From Ficedula albicollis (Eukaryota; Chordata; Aves; Passeriformes; Muscicapidae): a stretch of DNA of 64,000 nt. Positions 39,501-51,678 of the stretch are shown piece by piece. The stretch lies in contig NC_021686.1 in the NCBI RefSeq assembly GCF_000247815.1, positions 6,549,537 to 6,613,536 on the forward strand. The letters are read 5' to 3'. Position numbers and translations under genes: made by a program. Under the pieces are notes generated by a model. The model saw only the letters and a program-made list of their open reading frames with translations. It made no database searches and had not been told where the DNA came from. The stretch's first letter is position 1. Each line of letters starts with the position of its first letter.

Positions 39501-42500
39501 AGACCTTACACAACTGCATCTTTCTGTGACTTTGTCCTGTATTTCTGAGCTCCTCCTCAGGTCTTGTATAAATTCCTACACAGGTATACTTTTAACTCCC
39601 TTCCTGTCAGTACCTAGTTGCCAAGCTTCCACCTTCTTTTATTTCACCTGCTCACAGGGCAGGGAGCAGCACATCCTGTGGCTGGTCCAGAGCTAAGTAG
39701 CTGCTGGCTCTTGCCTCCCAAGTAGGAGATGGGTCATCCCAGACACATCTAAGTGGAGCTGTTTGTACTTTTCCCTCTGAGACTAGATGAGCAAAGAAAA
39801 CGGAAGTAGTTCTCTCTTCTCAACTGTGCATATTCAGAGGGCTGGAGAGAGTGGGTAACTCTGGTGTTTTAAGATTTGTAGCAAACTGGATTAGAATCAA
39901 CCAATCCATTGAAGCCTTCATGGCAGGAATAGGAGGCAGAAGAGGCACATTAACATGAACTTATTTTTTTGAAAAATCAAGATAAAAAACCAGTGTGCTT
40001 TGAGAAGATTCTGCTATGTGCATCAGCAGCTGCTGAGTTTAAAGCAAGGGAGCTGTTCCACTGAAATTTCCTGGCTGTCCCATGGAACCACAATTCTGCC
40101 TCCACTGCATTTCTACTCCAGCTGTTTTTCTATCCTAGGCATTCTTTCTAAAGTAAGCCAACACTTCCCTCCTCAGTCCCCTCCCAAAAAAAACCAAAAG
40201 TAAACACATCCTTCATCATTTTCTAGAAGCAAGTACTCTGCAGGTGGTTTAAATACTAAGTGTCCTTCTATTTAGAAATTAAAGCCTTTTCCTTATCTCT
40301 GGGCTGACAGATCTTTGACTAATGGACTTTTTTCCTATAATAGAAAGTTTTTCAAACTACTCAAAAATACTTTGGCAAATATTTCTCTGTCAGGCAGTAA
40401 TTGAATAAAGTCTCAAGATGCTTGATGCTGCCCCTCCCTTTTCTCCTGAGGTTTTGTATGCATTGCTTTTTGTCTATAAATAACAGAGATATCTGAAAAG
40501 GGAAACCTCTTTTGAGAGGAGATATTGTCATCTGGCTGCTACCCAGTAAGGCCCTATTGGCTGCAAGTCAGTGCTGAGCTTCTCTAAGAAAAAGTATAAT
40601 GTTAGTTTAGGCAAAAAACCAAACCAACATCACCACCACCACTCAAAACCTGACTCTATTGTGTTTGCTGTTTAAAGGGAAAGGAAGAGAGAATTGTTTA
40701 TCTTCCTGTATAAGTAGGCATGGACAGACTTTAATGCTGCAGCCAAGAACACTTCTCAGTTCCTTTTGTCCGTTCCAAAGCTGAGGATGGTCCCTTCTGG
40801 CAGGTACCTGAAAGCCAAGCACTGGCAGCCAGAGCACAAAGGGCAGTGCCGGGTTTTTGTCTGTGCAGGGAGCTCCAGGTGCTGGGACTAAGAACTCCTC
40901 AGTACTCTGTGCATCTGCAGAGCCTAAGCCTGCCTCTGCCTTGGCTCAGTGCTTCAATTGTACCAGCACAGACTGAGGAACCCAGTAGGCCAGAGAGTTT
41001 TGTGATGTTTATCTGTGGAATATGTCTGTCCTGCCATTGTAACTGTGCTCAAAAATAATACAGCAAAAAACTCGTGTGCCTGTGTGCAAACCACAGAATG
41101 TAAATGAGCGTGTGTTGATGTCATGGTTGAAAATATAGCTGGTCAGCTCACTGTCTCTAGTTATTTTTTCTTGCCCATGCCTAGGAACTGAAATTGTGCA
41201 AATGTCTGTTCTGGCCAGCTAGGCATCCAAAGAACAATGCCTATTTCCCACATCTTTTCCTGTTGATTTCTTAGTTCCATTCATGCTATTTTTCTAAAAC
41301 AGCCTGATCCAGTTAGTATTACTTCATCACCTATTAGGATGTGATATTGGGGTCATAAAAACAGTGTTTTTAGAGACTATTGAGTTCAGAAACTCCAAAT
41401 TAGACTGAAATGATCACAATAACTTTATATAAATGACCTCCTTACACCTTAAAATGTTAAAAGATGAAGCACCAAGGTTAATTACATCTTTGTTAGGTGG
41501 GGTTTTTTCCTCTTTTCTGTCTAGATATAATTCAATGGTATTAGCACTCAAACAGCCATAGTTTATATGTAAGTTATTGAGTTTGACACCTTCTCTCACC
41601 TCTCCTTATTACATGGAAGCTTATCTGGGATTTTCAGTTACATATTACCATAGATATTTAAAGCTGGTTTTTCTGTTGTTATTTTGAAAAATGTGCAAGG
41701 AACAAATAGCCCAAACCTAATCTCCATTTTATACAGGATTCCAGCCTGAAAATAACTTTGTTTGTAGTTTGGATATAGCCAAAACTTCCTTGTAAACTTA
41801 GATAATTGTTTCTGTGCTTCTGGAAGCAAAAGGAAACAAACTTGAAATGAAATGCTAAACATTAAGTTGATAGGCTTTAATCAGATTTGAGCATAGTCAA
41901 ACAGCAGTCCTTGTTAGAACTTGAACCCCTTGTTATTAAACTTCAGAAATCTGAAGCACAAATAACATGAAGCATACACATAGAAATCAGATCCATATAT
42001 CCATATGATGATTTATGGCCCAGTACTTTCAAAACCTTCATGAGCTCTGTAAAGCTAATTTCCAGATGTCCCCTCCTATAGCTGTCCAAAGGTGTATGAG
42101 CTGCCACCTCCTTTCTCCCAGCTGTATCAAATTTGATCAGCTTTGGACAGTACCAAAGCCACTCATACTTTGCCTATATCTTGAACACAGCAGGAAGATG
42201 TACCCCAGGTTCTCTTACAGTCTGTTTTCCCAAGGCACTTCTGGTTTGCAGCAGGAGCAGGTTCAGAAGTCAGGTGACCTGAAGGAAGGAAATAATAGAC
42301 TGTGATGAGAAGTATGTGGAGAAAGGTAGGCTCATCCTTGTACCCAGAAGGTAAGCACATTTTAGGAGATGACTGGGGCTGTCACTTGGTGAGACTTCAA
42401 CATAAAAATACAGAGGCTTTCATTATTTCAAAATTGAATCATTGCTTCTGCTTCCTCTTTTCTGGTTAATATCACCAAAATTTCCTAGGAAATGTTTCAC

Positions 42501-42830
42501 AAAGAAGGACTGCCTGGTTTCTGTTTCTGCTCATTGTTTTCCTTCAATGAAATAAGCAGTTAATTGCTCAACTGAAGCATTTGGAACCACGGAAATAATA
42601 TCGGATTCATCAGAAGGTGAAATTTGCTTTTCATAATTGCTGTTGTGCAATAAAATATTACTGTTTAAAGTCCTTATAACCAAATCCAACTACACGATAA
42701 GCAAATGTGGGAAGGCCAGGAAATTGTTGGAGGTTTAGACTGTCTTTTCCTGGAATGATAAGGAAATGGATTTCTAGTTAAAGCTGGTACAGGTCAAGGT
42801 TTTGTAATAGTTGATGACCTTGTAAGGACA
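24530..42830. other. Intergenic, no gene recognised
   Basis: About 18 kb of AT-rich sequence has no conserved protein segment, CpG island, tRNA or rRNA. Open frames on both strands are all short (at most 124 codons), overlap each other and lack recognisable families. A T/G-rich simple repeat sits at 26,940-27,021. An AATAAA at 35,475-35,480 follows a pyrimidine-rich stretch and could be the end of a non-coding transcript or an LTR relic, but nothing else supports that. Confidence 0.7.
26940..27021. repeat. (GTT)n-type low-complexity repeat
   Basis: The + strand consists almost only of G and T, with TTG units (GTTGTTGTTGTTGTTG) interrupted by T runs. The minus strand is correspondingly (AAC)n. 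It is a simple sequence repeat with no coding meaning. Confidence 0.9.
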
Positions 42831-42834
42831 GTGC

Positions 42835-42893
42835 TGAGACATAACCACAGAATGGGTCAGGTTGGCAGGGACCACAGGGAATACCCAAGACTG
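42835..42893 (-). mobile_element. Short CR1 3'-end-like fragment
   Basis: The + strand contains CACAGAATGGGTCAGGTTGG followed by CAGGGACCACAG, which is the reverse complement of the typical 3' end of avian CR1 elements (…AACCTGACCCATTCTGTG). It directly abuts the broken end of the retroviral env remnant. It may have inserted there or been joined by a deletion. It is only about 55 bases, so the call is tentative. Confidence 0.4.
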
Positions 42894-42895
42894 TC

Positions 42896-43640
42896 TTAAC
42901 ATTTTATAGCTTTTGCTGCAGCACCCCAAGGAAGCAATGTGGATACTGCTTCTCTTTGTCTGAAATTCCAAAATTTAATTTCATCTTTGCAATCTGCTTC
43001 AAATTGGTGAATGAATCTTTTTTGCCTAATCTTTCTGTTATGGGTCATTGTGAGGTTAGGTGTTAGCAGGGTAAGCTTCCCCAAGCTGTGTGGTCTGCCC
43101 TTGATGTATGATGGGATGGTGGGCCATGCACTCTCTCCACAAATGAGAAAAATTCCTGATGGTAACTGTTGTGGGGAATCACTGGACCAGGAGAGAATGG
43201 GTGAGATGTAACTACACCATATGCTTTCATTTCTGTAGACAGGATGATGGGAAAACATCCCACCATATTTTGCCCATCTCTTATTTTTTGCATATCAATG
43301 CTCCTATGTATTTTTGTATTACTTCTATCTTATTGATGTAATGAAATTTAACACAAAAGTCCATTTCGACAGAGCCTAAAATTTCCAGTTCCTGGGGTTC
43401 TAGTGGTACATGTGGCAGGTCCCAGGCCCAGTAATCCCAGTTATCAACAGGGTTGTGAATCCATTTATTGTGAGGACGCAGTTTACAGATGGCCTCTTTG
43501 GTTAACAGCCACTGATCTGCTGGTAACCCCACTAAGCAGGTGGAAAAGGGCTGTTTGGTGTAGCTACTCATAGACACAGGGTTTCTTGTCGAGGGTGTTA
43601 GGTGGTGTTACCCAAATATTTTGTTTTGATGCCACAACTT
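42896..43640 (-). pseudogene. Endogenous retrovirus env remnant
   Basis: On the minus strand, translated from 43,640 downwards, broken frames resemble the surface subunit of betaretrovirus-like Env found in bird genomes. Recognisable pieces are STCLVGLPADQW, then PLEPQELEILGS with MDFCVKF, and, after a frame change near 43,270, LPSGIFLICGESAW and LGKLTLLTPN. A basic RQKR at about 43,020 resembles the furin site between the surface and transmembrane subunits. The start of the transmembrane subunit follows, but the frame then stops at 42,896, where a CR1-like piece begins, so most of that subunit is missing. Frameshifts and truncation mean no functional product. It continues from the pol remnant upstream on the same strand. 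Confidence 0.8.
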
Positions 43641-43822
43641 TCCAGGACTTTGCAAGGAGCATGGCATAGATAAGGATGGCTGTACTGAACAGGGGTCCTC
43701 TAGGGGTCATGTTCAGTGGGGTAATCTGTAAAAAAACTTAAGAAATTAGGTAACAATTAAAAGATTAGGTGCTTGGGAAACTGATAACTTAGGGAGATTT
43801 TGCAGTGGGTAGGTGGCAGTCG

Positions 43823-44470
43823 TCAGGATGTCTTTTCCTTGGGTCCTCCTTGTGGTTCTTCTTGCTGGTGTTCTTGCAGTGGCTGGAAGAATGCCTTTAT
43901 GTTCTCAGCAGGAACCCACCAAGGTCCTTTTCCTGTTGAAACACAAACATAATCCTTCCCCCAGGTACTTAATGGAACTGGACCTAAATTTTGATGTGTT
44001 TCTGGCTCCTTAAATAGCACTGGGGATCTTTGTTTTAGCTGTGCTCGTTTGGTATTTGAAAAATGCCGGATAACTGGGGAGTTAGATTCCATGAAGGAAT
44101 TATTTTAAAAAATTAAAAACATACATTGCTTTACTGAGCCTCTCTATAGTGGATAGGGACTCTATTCCCTACTTCTTTATTGTTCTAAAAGGCTCTTTAG
44201 GGAAGACCTGTGTGGGAATGTGGGATATCTGTAGTGTGTCTTATTCCCCATAAATTAGAGAATTACTGTACTTCCTGGGAAACACAGGCTGGAGCATTAT
44301 CCATTCCAATTTCTTGTGGGATACCCAACACTGAGAAAACCTGCAGGAAATGCTAAATAACACCTTTGACTGCTTCACCTAGAAAGAAAACTGCAACAGG
44401 TTGTAAATATTTAACAATTTGAAACTATAGCCACACTCAGGGTTTAACTGAAGCAAATTTAGAAACACTG
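43823..44470 (-). pseudogene. Endogenous retrovirus integrase (pol 3' end) remnant
   Basis: On the minus strand, a frame broken by several stops shows the integrase catalytic core. GIPQEIGMDNAPA contains the second catalytic Asp, and WGIRHTTDIPHSHTG follows at the right distance, but the region of the catalytic Glu is disrupted by stops. An open stretch (44,092-43,823) then matches the integrase C-terminal domain, with TKRAQLKQRSPVL, GPVPLSTWGKDYVCVST and GPWWVPAENIK. The order integrase core, C-terminal domain, env is the normal provirus order. No reverse transcriptase, gag or matching LTR was found beside it, so this is a 3' internal fragment of an old betaretrovirus-like element. Confidence 0.82.
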
Positions 44471-47400
44471 AAAAGTTGAAGTTACTTCAGGAGGTAAAGC
44501 TAAGTAAGAAAATCCAGCTATGGTGAAATCAGTGCAATACTACAGAGTCCAGTCTGTAATCTGTCACTGCTGGAAGCACAGTTGTCTGAGAAATCAAAGC
44601 AGTTCATGATGAATTGGTTCCTTATATTATCTGTCTGTCTCTGGTAAGAGAGAACTGCCCTAGAGCAGGTCTGGAGGTGTACAGCACCCTTAGTACTTTC
44701 CATTAGATACACCTTTACTGACTTTCTCAGGGTAACTGTTTCTCAGGCAAACTCTTTTCATTCTTAGCATCTTTCTTACTTCTTTATGGTCCATCCTATC
44801 ACTGAAAAGAGTCCTTATCCTCTGGGAAGAAGAAATTTCACTGCAATTCAGACATTTTCATGACACAGTAGTATAAGATTGATTGAGAGGTATCATGTCC
44901 TACCAGCCCAAGAGACTTCAGCCTGTGTGTTTTGTGTTACGTATTGCACTGAAAGTGATAAGAGACCCGACTTTTTTTATGTCTCCTGAGTGCCTGCTTG
45001 ATACTTCTGTTAAATCCTGTTGCCTTCATCTGTTTAATTCTGGCTTCATCTGCTTCATGATAGAAGTCACACAACACAGTGCCAGAAAGTATTGTGGTCT
45101 CTAAAAGGAAACAAAAGGGATTTTTATGTCTTTGTCTTCAAATCGAGGAAAACTAATACTCAAATTGTTTAGAAACCTTTGGAAACCACAGAACCCTGTC
45201 TGGCTTTCCTGCAGGAGGCAGCATTTTCCTCCTCCCAGTGCTGCAACAGGAGTCAGATTTTGTGTCCTTGGATTTTCTGCATTAGCAATCAATACTGCCC
45301 TTTACCTCCATCTGCATGGCCACATTGCTATCCTTCACCCTGGTGTCCTCACGTTCCTCTTTCCCCACTGCTTGATGATGGCATCAGAGAGCATCTGCCT
45401 CAGTCAAGTACTAGTAAGAGGACCACATTTCTGTTAAAACTCTTGTAGGTTTTTAAGAAGAGTTTGAAGGAACCATAGCAAATTCTCTTTGAAATTAGAC
45501 TGAATTGCAAAAATGCTTTTCCTTTACTGGTATGGTGCAGCATCAGCACAGCCACCGTAGCCATGCAGGGCTTTATGGACAGAGCATTGCACAGCCATGG
45601 GAAAACCTCCTTGAGTTGCATCACACAAACGAAGCATTTTATAAGGCTTTTTGCCATGGTTTGCTTTATAGCAACTCCAATGTGAAACCTGAAACATTTC
45701 ATTTGTGAATGAAACTTTCTGAAGGAGAGGTTTAGAACTCAATGGAGTACATTTTTTAACATCCTACACCCAAAACCTGGTAAGTTCTCTGCGTCTAAAT
45801 ATAGGTTATACAGAAAAGTGTAAAGATGTCCAGAGGAGTCTGATGATTCAGCCAATTACTGACTGGCCTACAGTGTCTTTGGTTTGCAGTGTACCAGTAA
45901 TTTTGGATGTGTGAGAAGCAGTGCATTAATCCCTCCCTGCTGCCCTCCTTTCAGCAGAAAGAAGCCAGCACGTTGAGACACTGCAGAGCACAGGTTAAAG
46001 AAAGATTGCACAGCAAGTCCTTTGATTCTTGTGCTGCTTCTCTCAAAATGCAGCTGCAGAACAAGGTCAGAGTAAAAGACAACTTCATCTGAAGAAAGCA
46101 GTTGTGTGAAGCTGCAGCTCCTCCATTTGTGTGACACTGACTCAGCCCCTCCCCTGGGAGCTGGGAATATTTGCAAGAAGTGTGTGGAGCCAGTGCTTAG
46201 CCTAGCTGCTCCCATCTGGGAACCTCATCCAAACACATGTTGGAGCTATATTGGTTTTCCAGGCCATCAAGTTAGATTTATCCCTGCTCTGATCTGCTTC
46301 AGTTTACTGGAGTCATTCAAGGACAAGTCTGACAGCAGCATACCTGGCAGAGCTGAACAGGTTTGAGGATGGGGAAATATGGAGTGTGGGAAGAAGAAGG
46401 GTAGGTTGGGATGGAGCCTTTTCCCTTCCTGTTGTGAGGCTGAAAGAGACCCCTTCCCCAGACACAATGAATCAAGGGTTTCCAGGATTTCTGAGGCTTC
46501 ACTTCCTCCACACTTGACAAGTTAGAGTTGTCATGTTGAGGGGTGTACACATAATGCTATTAATCATTTTTCTTCATCTTACTATTGTGCTCTTATGTAT
46601 CTCCCACACTAACAACATACTCTCTGCTTTTCTCACTGACTCAAGGCTTTGAGCCCTATTGGCACCTCTACTGAGCAAGGAAAGCACAGCCCATGACAAT
46701 TCTTACCCAAGTGCAGTGTCTGGGGCAGGGGACAGGATGGTCCTGGTTTCCCTGTGCTTTGGCTGCAGTCTGCAAGGAATGGTTCCCTTGTGGCAGATGC
46801 AGAAAAGTCCAAAAACTCCCTTCTCCTATTTCAAATTAAAAATCCGGCTCCATATTTTATTTTTTTAATGAATCCAAGCCAAACAAATGAAGAATTCTAA
46901 CCAAGCAGCTGATTGTACTCTGTGACCACAAATAACAGTGGGAACAATGCACTAGTGGTCCTCTGTGATACTCAGTCCCAAAAGACTGTGGCCTCTTCCT
47001 TATTTTTAACAAGCATATTTATGTGCTCCAAAGCTCATCCACAGGAATGAAAACAGCATCAGCTTAAATTCAGGTGGTGTGAGCATGAATGACTTCATCT
47101 AAAAAAAAAAAAATTGTTTTGATTTCAAAGCATGTTTTACCAGTTGGCCAAAAAAATCTCTCTTGCAGAGGAGAGAGCAGGCTTCATCATTCCCCACCCC
47201 CCAATACAGGCACAGATCTGCTGTCATGTGAATGAAACAGGGCTTGATGCCCTGATGATAGAGATCCCAGCTTTTTCAGGATTTTCTCTAGTGTGGGAAG
47301 GGACTTTCAAAGCAGCTATGCTTTTGCAAGGATATGTTATGTCACAAGCAGGGAGAAGAATTCAGTGTTTGTCCAGGCATAACAATGACTTGGCATGGGC

Positions 47401-50400
47401 TCTGTTCTGCTCAGCAGCTTCTTGTCTGGGGCCAGCCTATAAACTCAGGAGCAAAATATCTAATCAGCTGGTCCAACTGCTGTAGGGTGGTTTCTTTTTT
47501 AAAACTGCCGTCATGTTAGAACATGTGATTTATCTTCTAATGAAATAACATCCCCACCCTTAATTTGTGATTTAAAGACACAGAGACTGTGATGAGCCTT
47601 TTATAAATAACATTCATAAAATCATTTGCATGTGTCATAACTATGTTGGAGGTTGCCAAGGCTTTGCCCTTCTCTGGAGAGAAAAGGCATGAGATAGGGT
47701 TAGACTGTGCTTAGGAGAGTTACGAGTTCTCTAGAGTGTGAGAGGAGTGTTGATTTGTCGTACATTTTTTGTGTCCCAATCACCTGAACAGCTGTTGGAA
47801 CAGCTACAAAACTCCATCATATGAGTTCATGCACAGCAGTTTCAAGGGCTGCCTGTGCAGCACTCTTCTGTTTTCACTTATTTCCTTTCTCAATTAAATA
47901 AATTTTAAAAAAACTAAATGTAGGAATTAAGGGGTAACTGACATTGTAAACACTAAATGAGCAATATTGTGAAAGCAGGAGTGCCCCAGAATGCAGGGAG
48001 TAGGATACACTCAGCAAACAAGCTTGGAAAGGAACAGGAGGTTTAAAACATCCTCTGTCTTGCACATGATCAGTGAAGGTAATGTGTGACTGAGCAGGCA
48101 CACAGCAGTGTGCTACAGGCCAGGGATTAAACTGCTTCCAGCTAATTATTGGAGTAGCATCCTTTGGCAGTGCCAGCAGCAGGAGCCCCTCAGTCACTCC
48201 TGCCACGTTCTGCTGTCTGTGTTCCAGCAGCATGCAGGAAAGATTTCCTTGCAGAGCTCTAAGAGCTGTGCTGGTGTCTCAGTCAGGCATCTCCCCACTC
48301 AGGGTGACCTGTTTCTCGCCCTGCTGCTGGTGCCCATCATAACTGATGCGCCACGGAAACCCTGAGTTTCAGGAAAATGGAAATTTGGCATTTTGCATTT
48401 GGCATTCCAGGCGTCAGTTTTAGTCCCTGTAGAAACAAAATATTCTTCCCGCCTTCCCAAAATACAAAGATTAGCGACTGAGGATCAGTGCCAGGAGCTG
48501 ATCAGATCGCCCGAAGGGATGTTTGTGTGTGCCGGGTGTACCTGTTAATGGCTTTCCAAGGAAAACAAGGGATCATCAGTATCCGGAGGGGCCACTTAAA
48601 GAGTGGGTCATTGACACATCTTTGCCATGAGCTCAGAAAACTTTTCAGAACTGAGAGCAGTGTTAGCAATAGCAGTTTCCCTGGAAAGGAAATTCGAATT
48701 CCTGTTAATCACATGCTCTGACACAAAAACTGAAGTACACCACATGCCTCTCCTACCCGTTTTCCTTCTTCATCTCAGTCCATTGTTTTTCAGAGCCCAA
48801 GTTTTCCTAAGGCTACTTTTCCTTTGCTTTTTTCTTCAATAGGGTTAATTCTTTGTTTTCTTCTTGGAAATGGCCTCACTTTTCTTATTCCCATTTTGTT
48901 TTACCCTCTTTCTCTTTTCCTTCTCAAAGAACTGGCATCACACAGTGCCTGCCTCTGGGATGCAGGAAAATGGAGATGGTATCCCCTCCCTGGCACACAG
49001 CATGGATGTATGTACCCTAAGCTCTCTTTGGAGTCAGTGGAGAGAAATGAGCAATTTGAGGGCAGAAATGCCCTGAGGTGTATTAGATTATGCTTTACGT
49101 TTAGATGAAACACGCCTAGATTCTCTAGTGTCCAAATCAATCAGGAACCTGGCTACCTTTAATTAAATTAATGTTTAACCCCACTCTTTGAGTCAGCTAG
49201 TGACATAGTGAATGACTTATGCAAGTCACCAACATGTAAATGTAATACTATTGTGATTTTCCTGAAGACTATAACTTGGTTAAGTCTTATTTTGGCTACA
49301 GAAGAATTTGGCTTTGTGCAGTGCTGTTATTCTATATTACTTTTGCCTTCTTTTTTAACCTTTGGACTCTTTTGCAATAGGAAATTGTGTCATTTCTTTA
49401 ATTGGCAAGAGCTCGTCCAACATCTGCAGGCTCAGAGATTAGAGCTGGAGTTTAAGACCCCTCTCTTAGAGGCCAGGGCTCCTTTGTCCAGAGAGCAGCT
49501 ACCCCCCCTCTATCCAGAGGGGTGGTGCTGTTTCGGGGAAGAGAGCAACAGAGGATGTTGAACGCTGTCCTCTTTGTTAAGGAGCAGTTTCTTTTCCTGG
49601 CTACATGATGGCACTAGAAAGGTTCGCTGCACCAAAACAGCCCTCCAGCCTGGACAGGTGGAGGAAGCAAAAGGCCAGGGTCTGCCCCTCTGTTCTTGTC
49701 TCCTTGAGGGAAGATGGGGATAGGACAGCTGGAAGCATCAGCAGTCACAGAGCACCTGAACTCAGACAAAGCACAAGGTGTGGGTGAAGGGCTGAGCAGA
49801 AGACTCAGCAGAAAACATGCCTGATGCAGTGGCTTTGGTAGCATTACCAGCTCTCTCAGTTTCATTATAGATTTATAATGTTTAGTGATATCAAATTCTC
49901 AGTCTGTTTTCAAAAGCAAGCAAATTCCCCTACCAAACCAAGCTTTCATCTAGGAGAGAAAACTGGCAAGTATAAACCATAAAATTCAACCCTCCAGACC
50001 AAAAGAAGTTGTTGACCAGCAGGATTAAGTTAATTGTGAAGTTGCACAATTTTACACAATCCTATCAATTTTTAGGGTCCAGTTCACAGATGTTGAGCAC
50101 CCCCAAGCCTCCTCTATTTTCTGTAGTACTGAGACACATCAAGGTCGCCCTATGGTATTTTCTGTCTCACTCCCTGCTGTATCCCATTTTTAATTGCATC
50201 TCAAATCTGACGTCATCAGTTGCAACTGTGCTTGCTTTTGCACATTTATTGAACTACACATCAGCACAATTGAAATTCTTCTGCTATTTTCATCTATGCT
50301 TTTTACCCAAAACATTAATATTCTTCATTTTTATATCCCATGGCTTTACCAAATTCTTTTGCATGCAGTTCTCTGCTAGATTTGCTTCTACCATACATTG

Positions 50401-51141
50401 TTTCCTCACAGGAAAATCTTGACTTATAAAGAGGAGGACAATTTGTCCTTCATCCTTTGCAGGTTGGATTCACAGGCTCTGTAGGTTGAGGTGCTGGTCG
50501 TGTCCTTGAAAAAAAAAGCCCTGCATGTTCAGTTCCATGACAGATGAAAGAACAGGATATCCGGTTATTAGTTTTCTTAAACACTTCTGACTTTTGGTAC
50601 AGGATGTACCCAAGGGAACGACCTTGCTCAGTCATTATTATGGTGACAGCTTCCTCCATCTGCCCTCTGTGGAGGCATCTGCAGGGACTCCCTGTTCTTT
50701 CATTTCTCCCCAAAATGCAAGAGAGATGTTCAGTTTGATGCCCACAGTCAGTAGGTGCTGTGCTGTTTTAGCCAGGTGCTTTTGTATGTTGGACCAAAAG
50801 CATGAAAGTGGCCTTCACCTGTCAGGGCATCAGCATTTAAATAAGACAGGGTAGCTCTGATGCAGTGCAGTACTGTGGGATAGCACTTCTCAGCTTGTCA
50901 GTTAGATGTGCAGGACCTTTGACCTTTGTTACCCTCAAGATTTACCATTTTCAAAGAGTGCTGCTGGAAAAATCTCATGCTGTGATGGTGTGAAAAAAAA
51001 TTGCATGAGAAAGAACAGCTTCTCATAGCAAACCCCTTTGGTTACATCTCTCCTTTCACTTCCTCCTCACCAGCTGAGCAAAAGCAAGCAACAGCAAGGA
51101 CCACAAAAGCAATCGTGGCACAGAGAAGCTGCCCATCATTC
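44471..51141. other. Intergenic, no gene recognised
   Basis: About 6.7 kb without a recognised coding region. Open frames of up to 137 codons on both strands have no family features. A patch at about 48,317-48,585 carries roughly ten CpGs in 270 bases, more than its surroundings, and may be conserved non-coding DNA. A poly-A run of about 13 lies at 47,101. Confidence 0.7.
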
Positions 51142-51678
51142 TGTTGTTGGCAGCTGAGCTCCACACAGCCCCTCGCTCATTCCCTCGCAGTGGGAGGGAG
51201 TTAGAAGAGTAAAAGTGAGAAAACCCGTGGGTTGAGACAAAGACAGTTTAATAGGAAATGCAAAAGCCCCATGCAGAAACAAAGCAAAACAAGGGATTAA
51301 TTCACCACTTGCCATGAGCAGGTGGGTGTTCAGCCATCCCAGGAAAGCAAGGCTCTGTCGTGCGTGTCACTTGAGAAGAAAATGCTATCATTCCCCCTTT
51401 CTTCTCCAGATTTATGTGCTGAGCATGACACCCATATGGTCTGTGATATCCCGTGGGTCAGCTGGGGTCAGCTGCCCTGGCTGTGCCCTCCCCCACCCCC
51501 CAGGTTCCTGCACACCCCCAGCCTCCTGGCTGGTTGGGTGGGGTGAAGAGCAGAAAAGGCCTTGGCTCTGTGTGAGCACTGCTTGGCAGTAACAAAAACA
51601 TCCCTGAATTATGAACACTATTTTCAGCACAAATTGAAAGCGCAGCCCCACACCAGCTAAGTAGTCAAAACCAGCACA
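51142..51678 (+). mobile_element. Solo LTR of an avian endogenous retrovirus
   Basis: This segment follows, block by block, an LTR family that is abundant in bird genomes (as I recall, ERVL-like). The blocks are CACACAGCCCCTCGCTCA, GTGAGAAAACCCGTGGGTTG, GACAGTTTAATAGGAAA, AAGCAAAGCAAAACAAGG, TTCACCACTTGCC, GTGTTCAGCCATC, GCTGAGCATGACACCCATAT, GGTCAGCTGCCCTGGCTGTG, CTGTGTGAGCACTGCTTGGC and a final AACCAGCACA. It begins near TGTTG and ends in CA. No internal retroviral region follows, so it is a solo LTR. Clear target-site duplications were not found, and the edges are approximate. The sequence has diverged from the family by many substitutions. Confidence 0.82.

Noticed and set aside
41118..41150. 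TGATGTCATGGTTGAAAATA resembling the start of the avian LTR family
   Set aside because: Similarity ends after about a dozen bases and no later LTR blocks follow.
45124..46220. Cluster of open frames of 90-115 codons on both strands
   Set aside because: No family resemblance, and the frames overlap antisense to each other; composition-driven.
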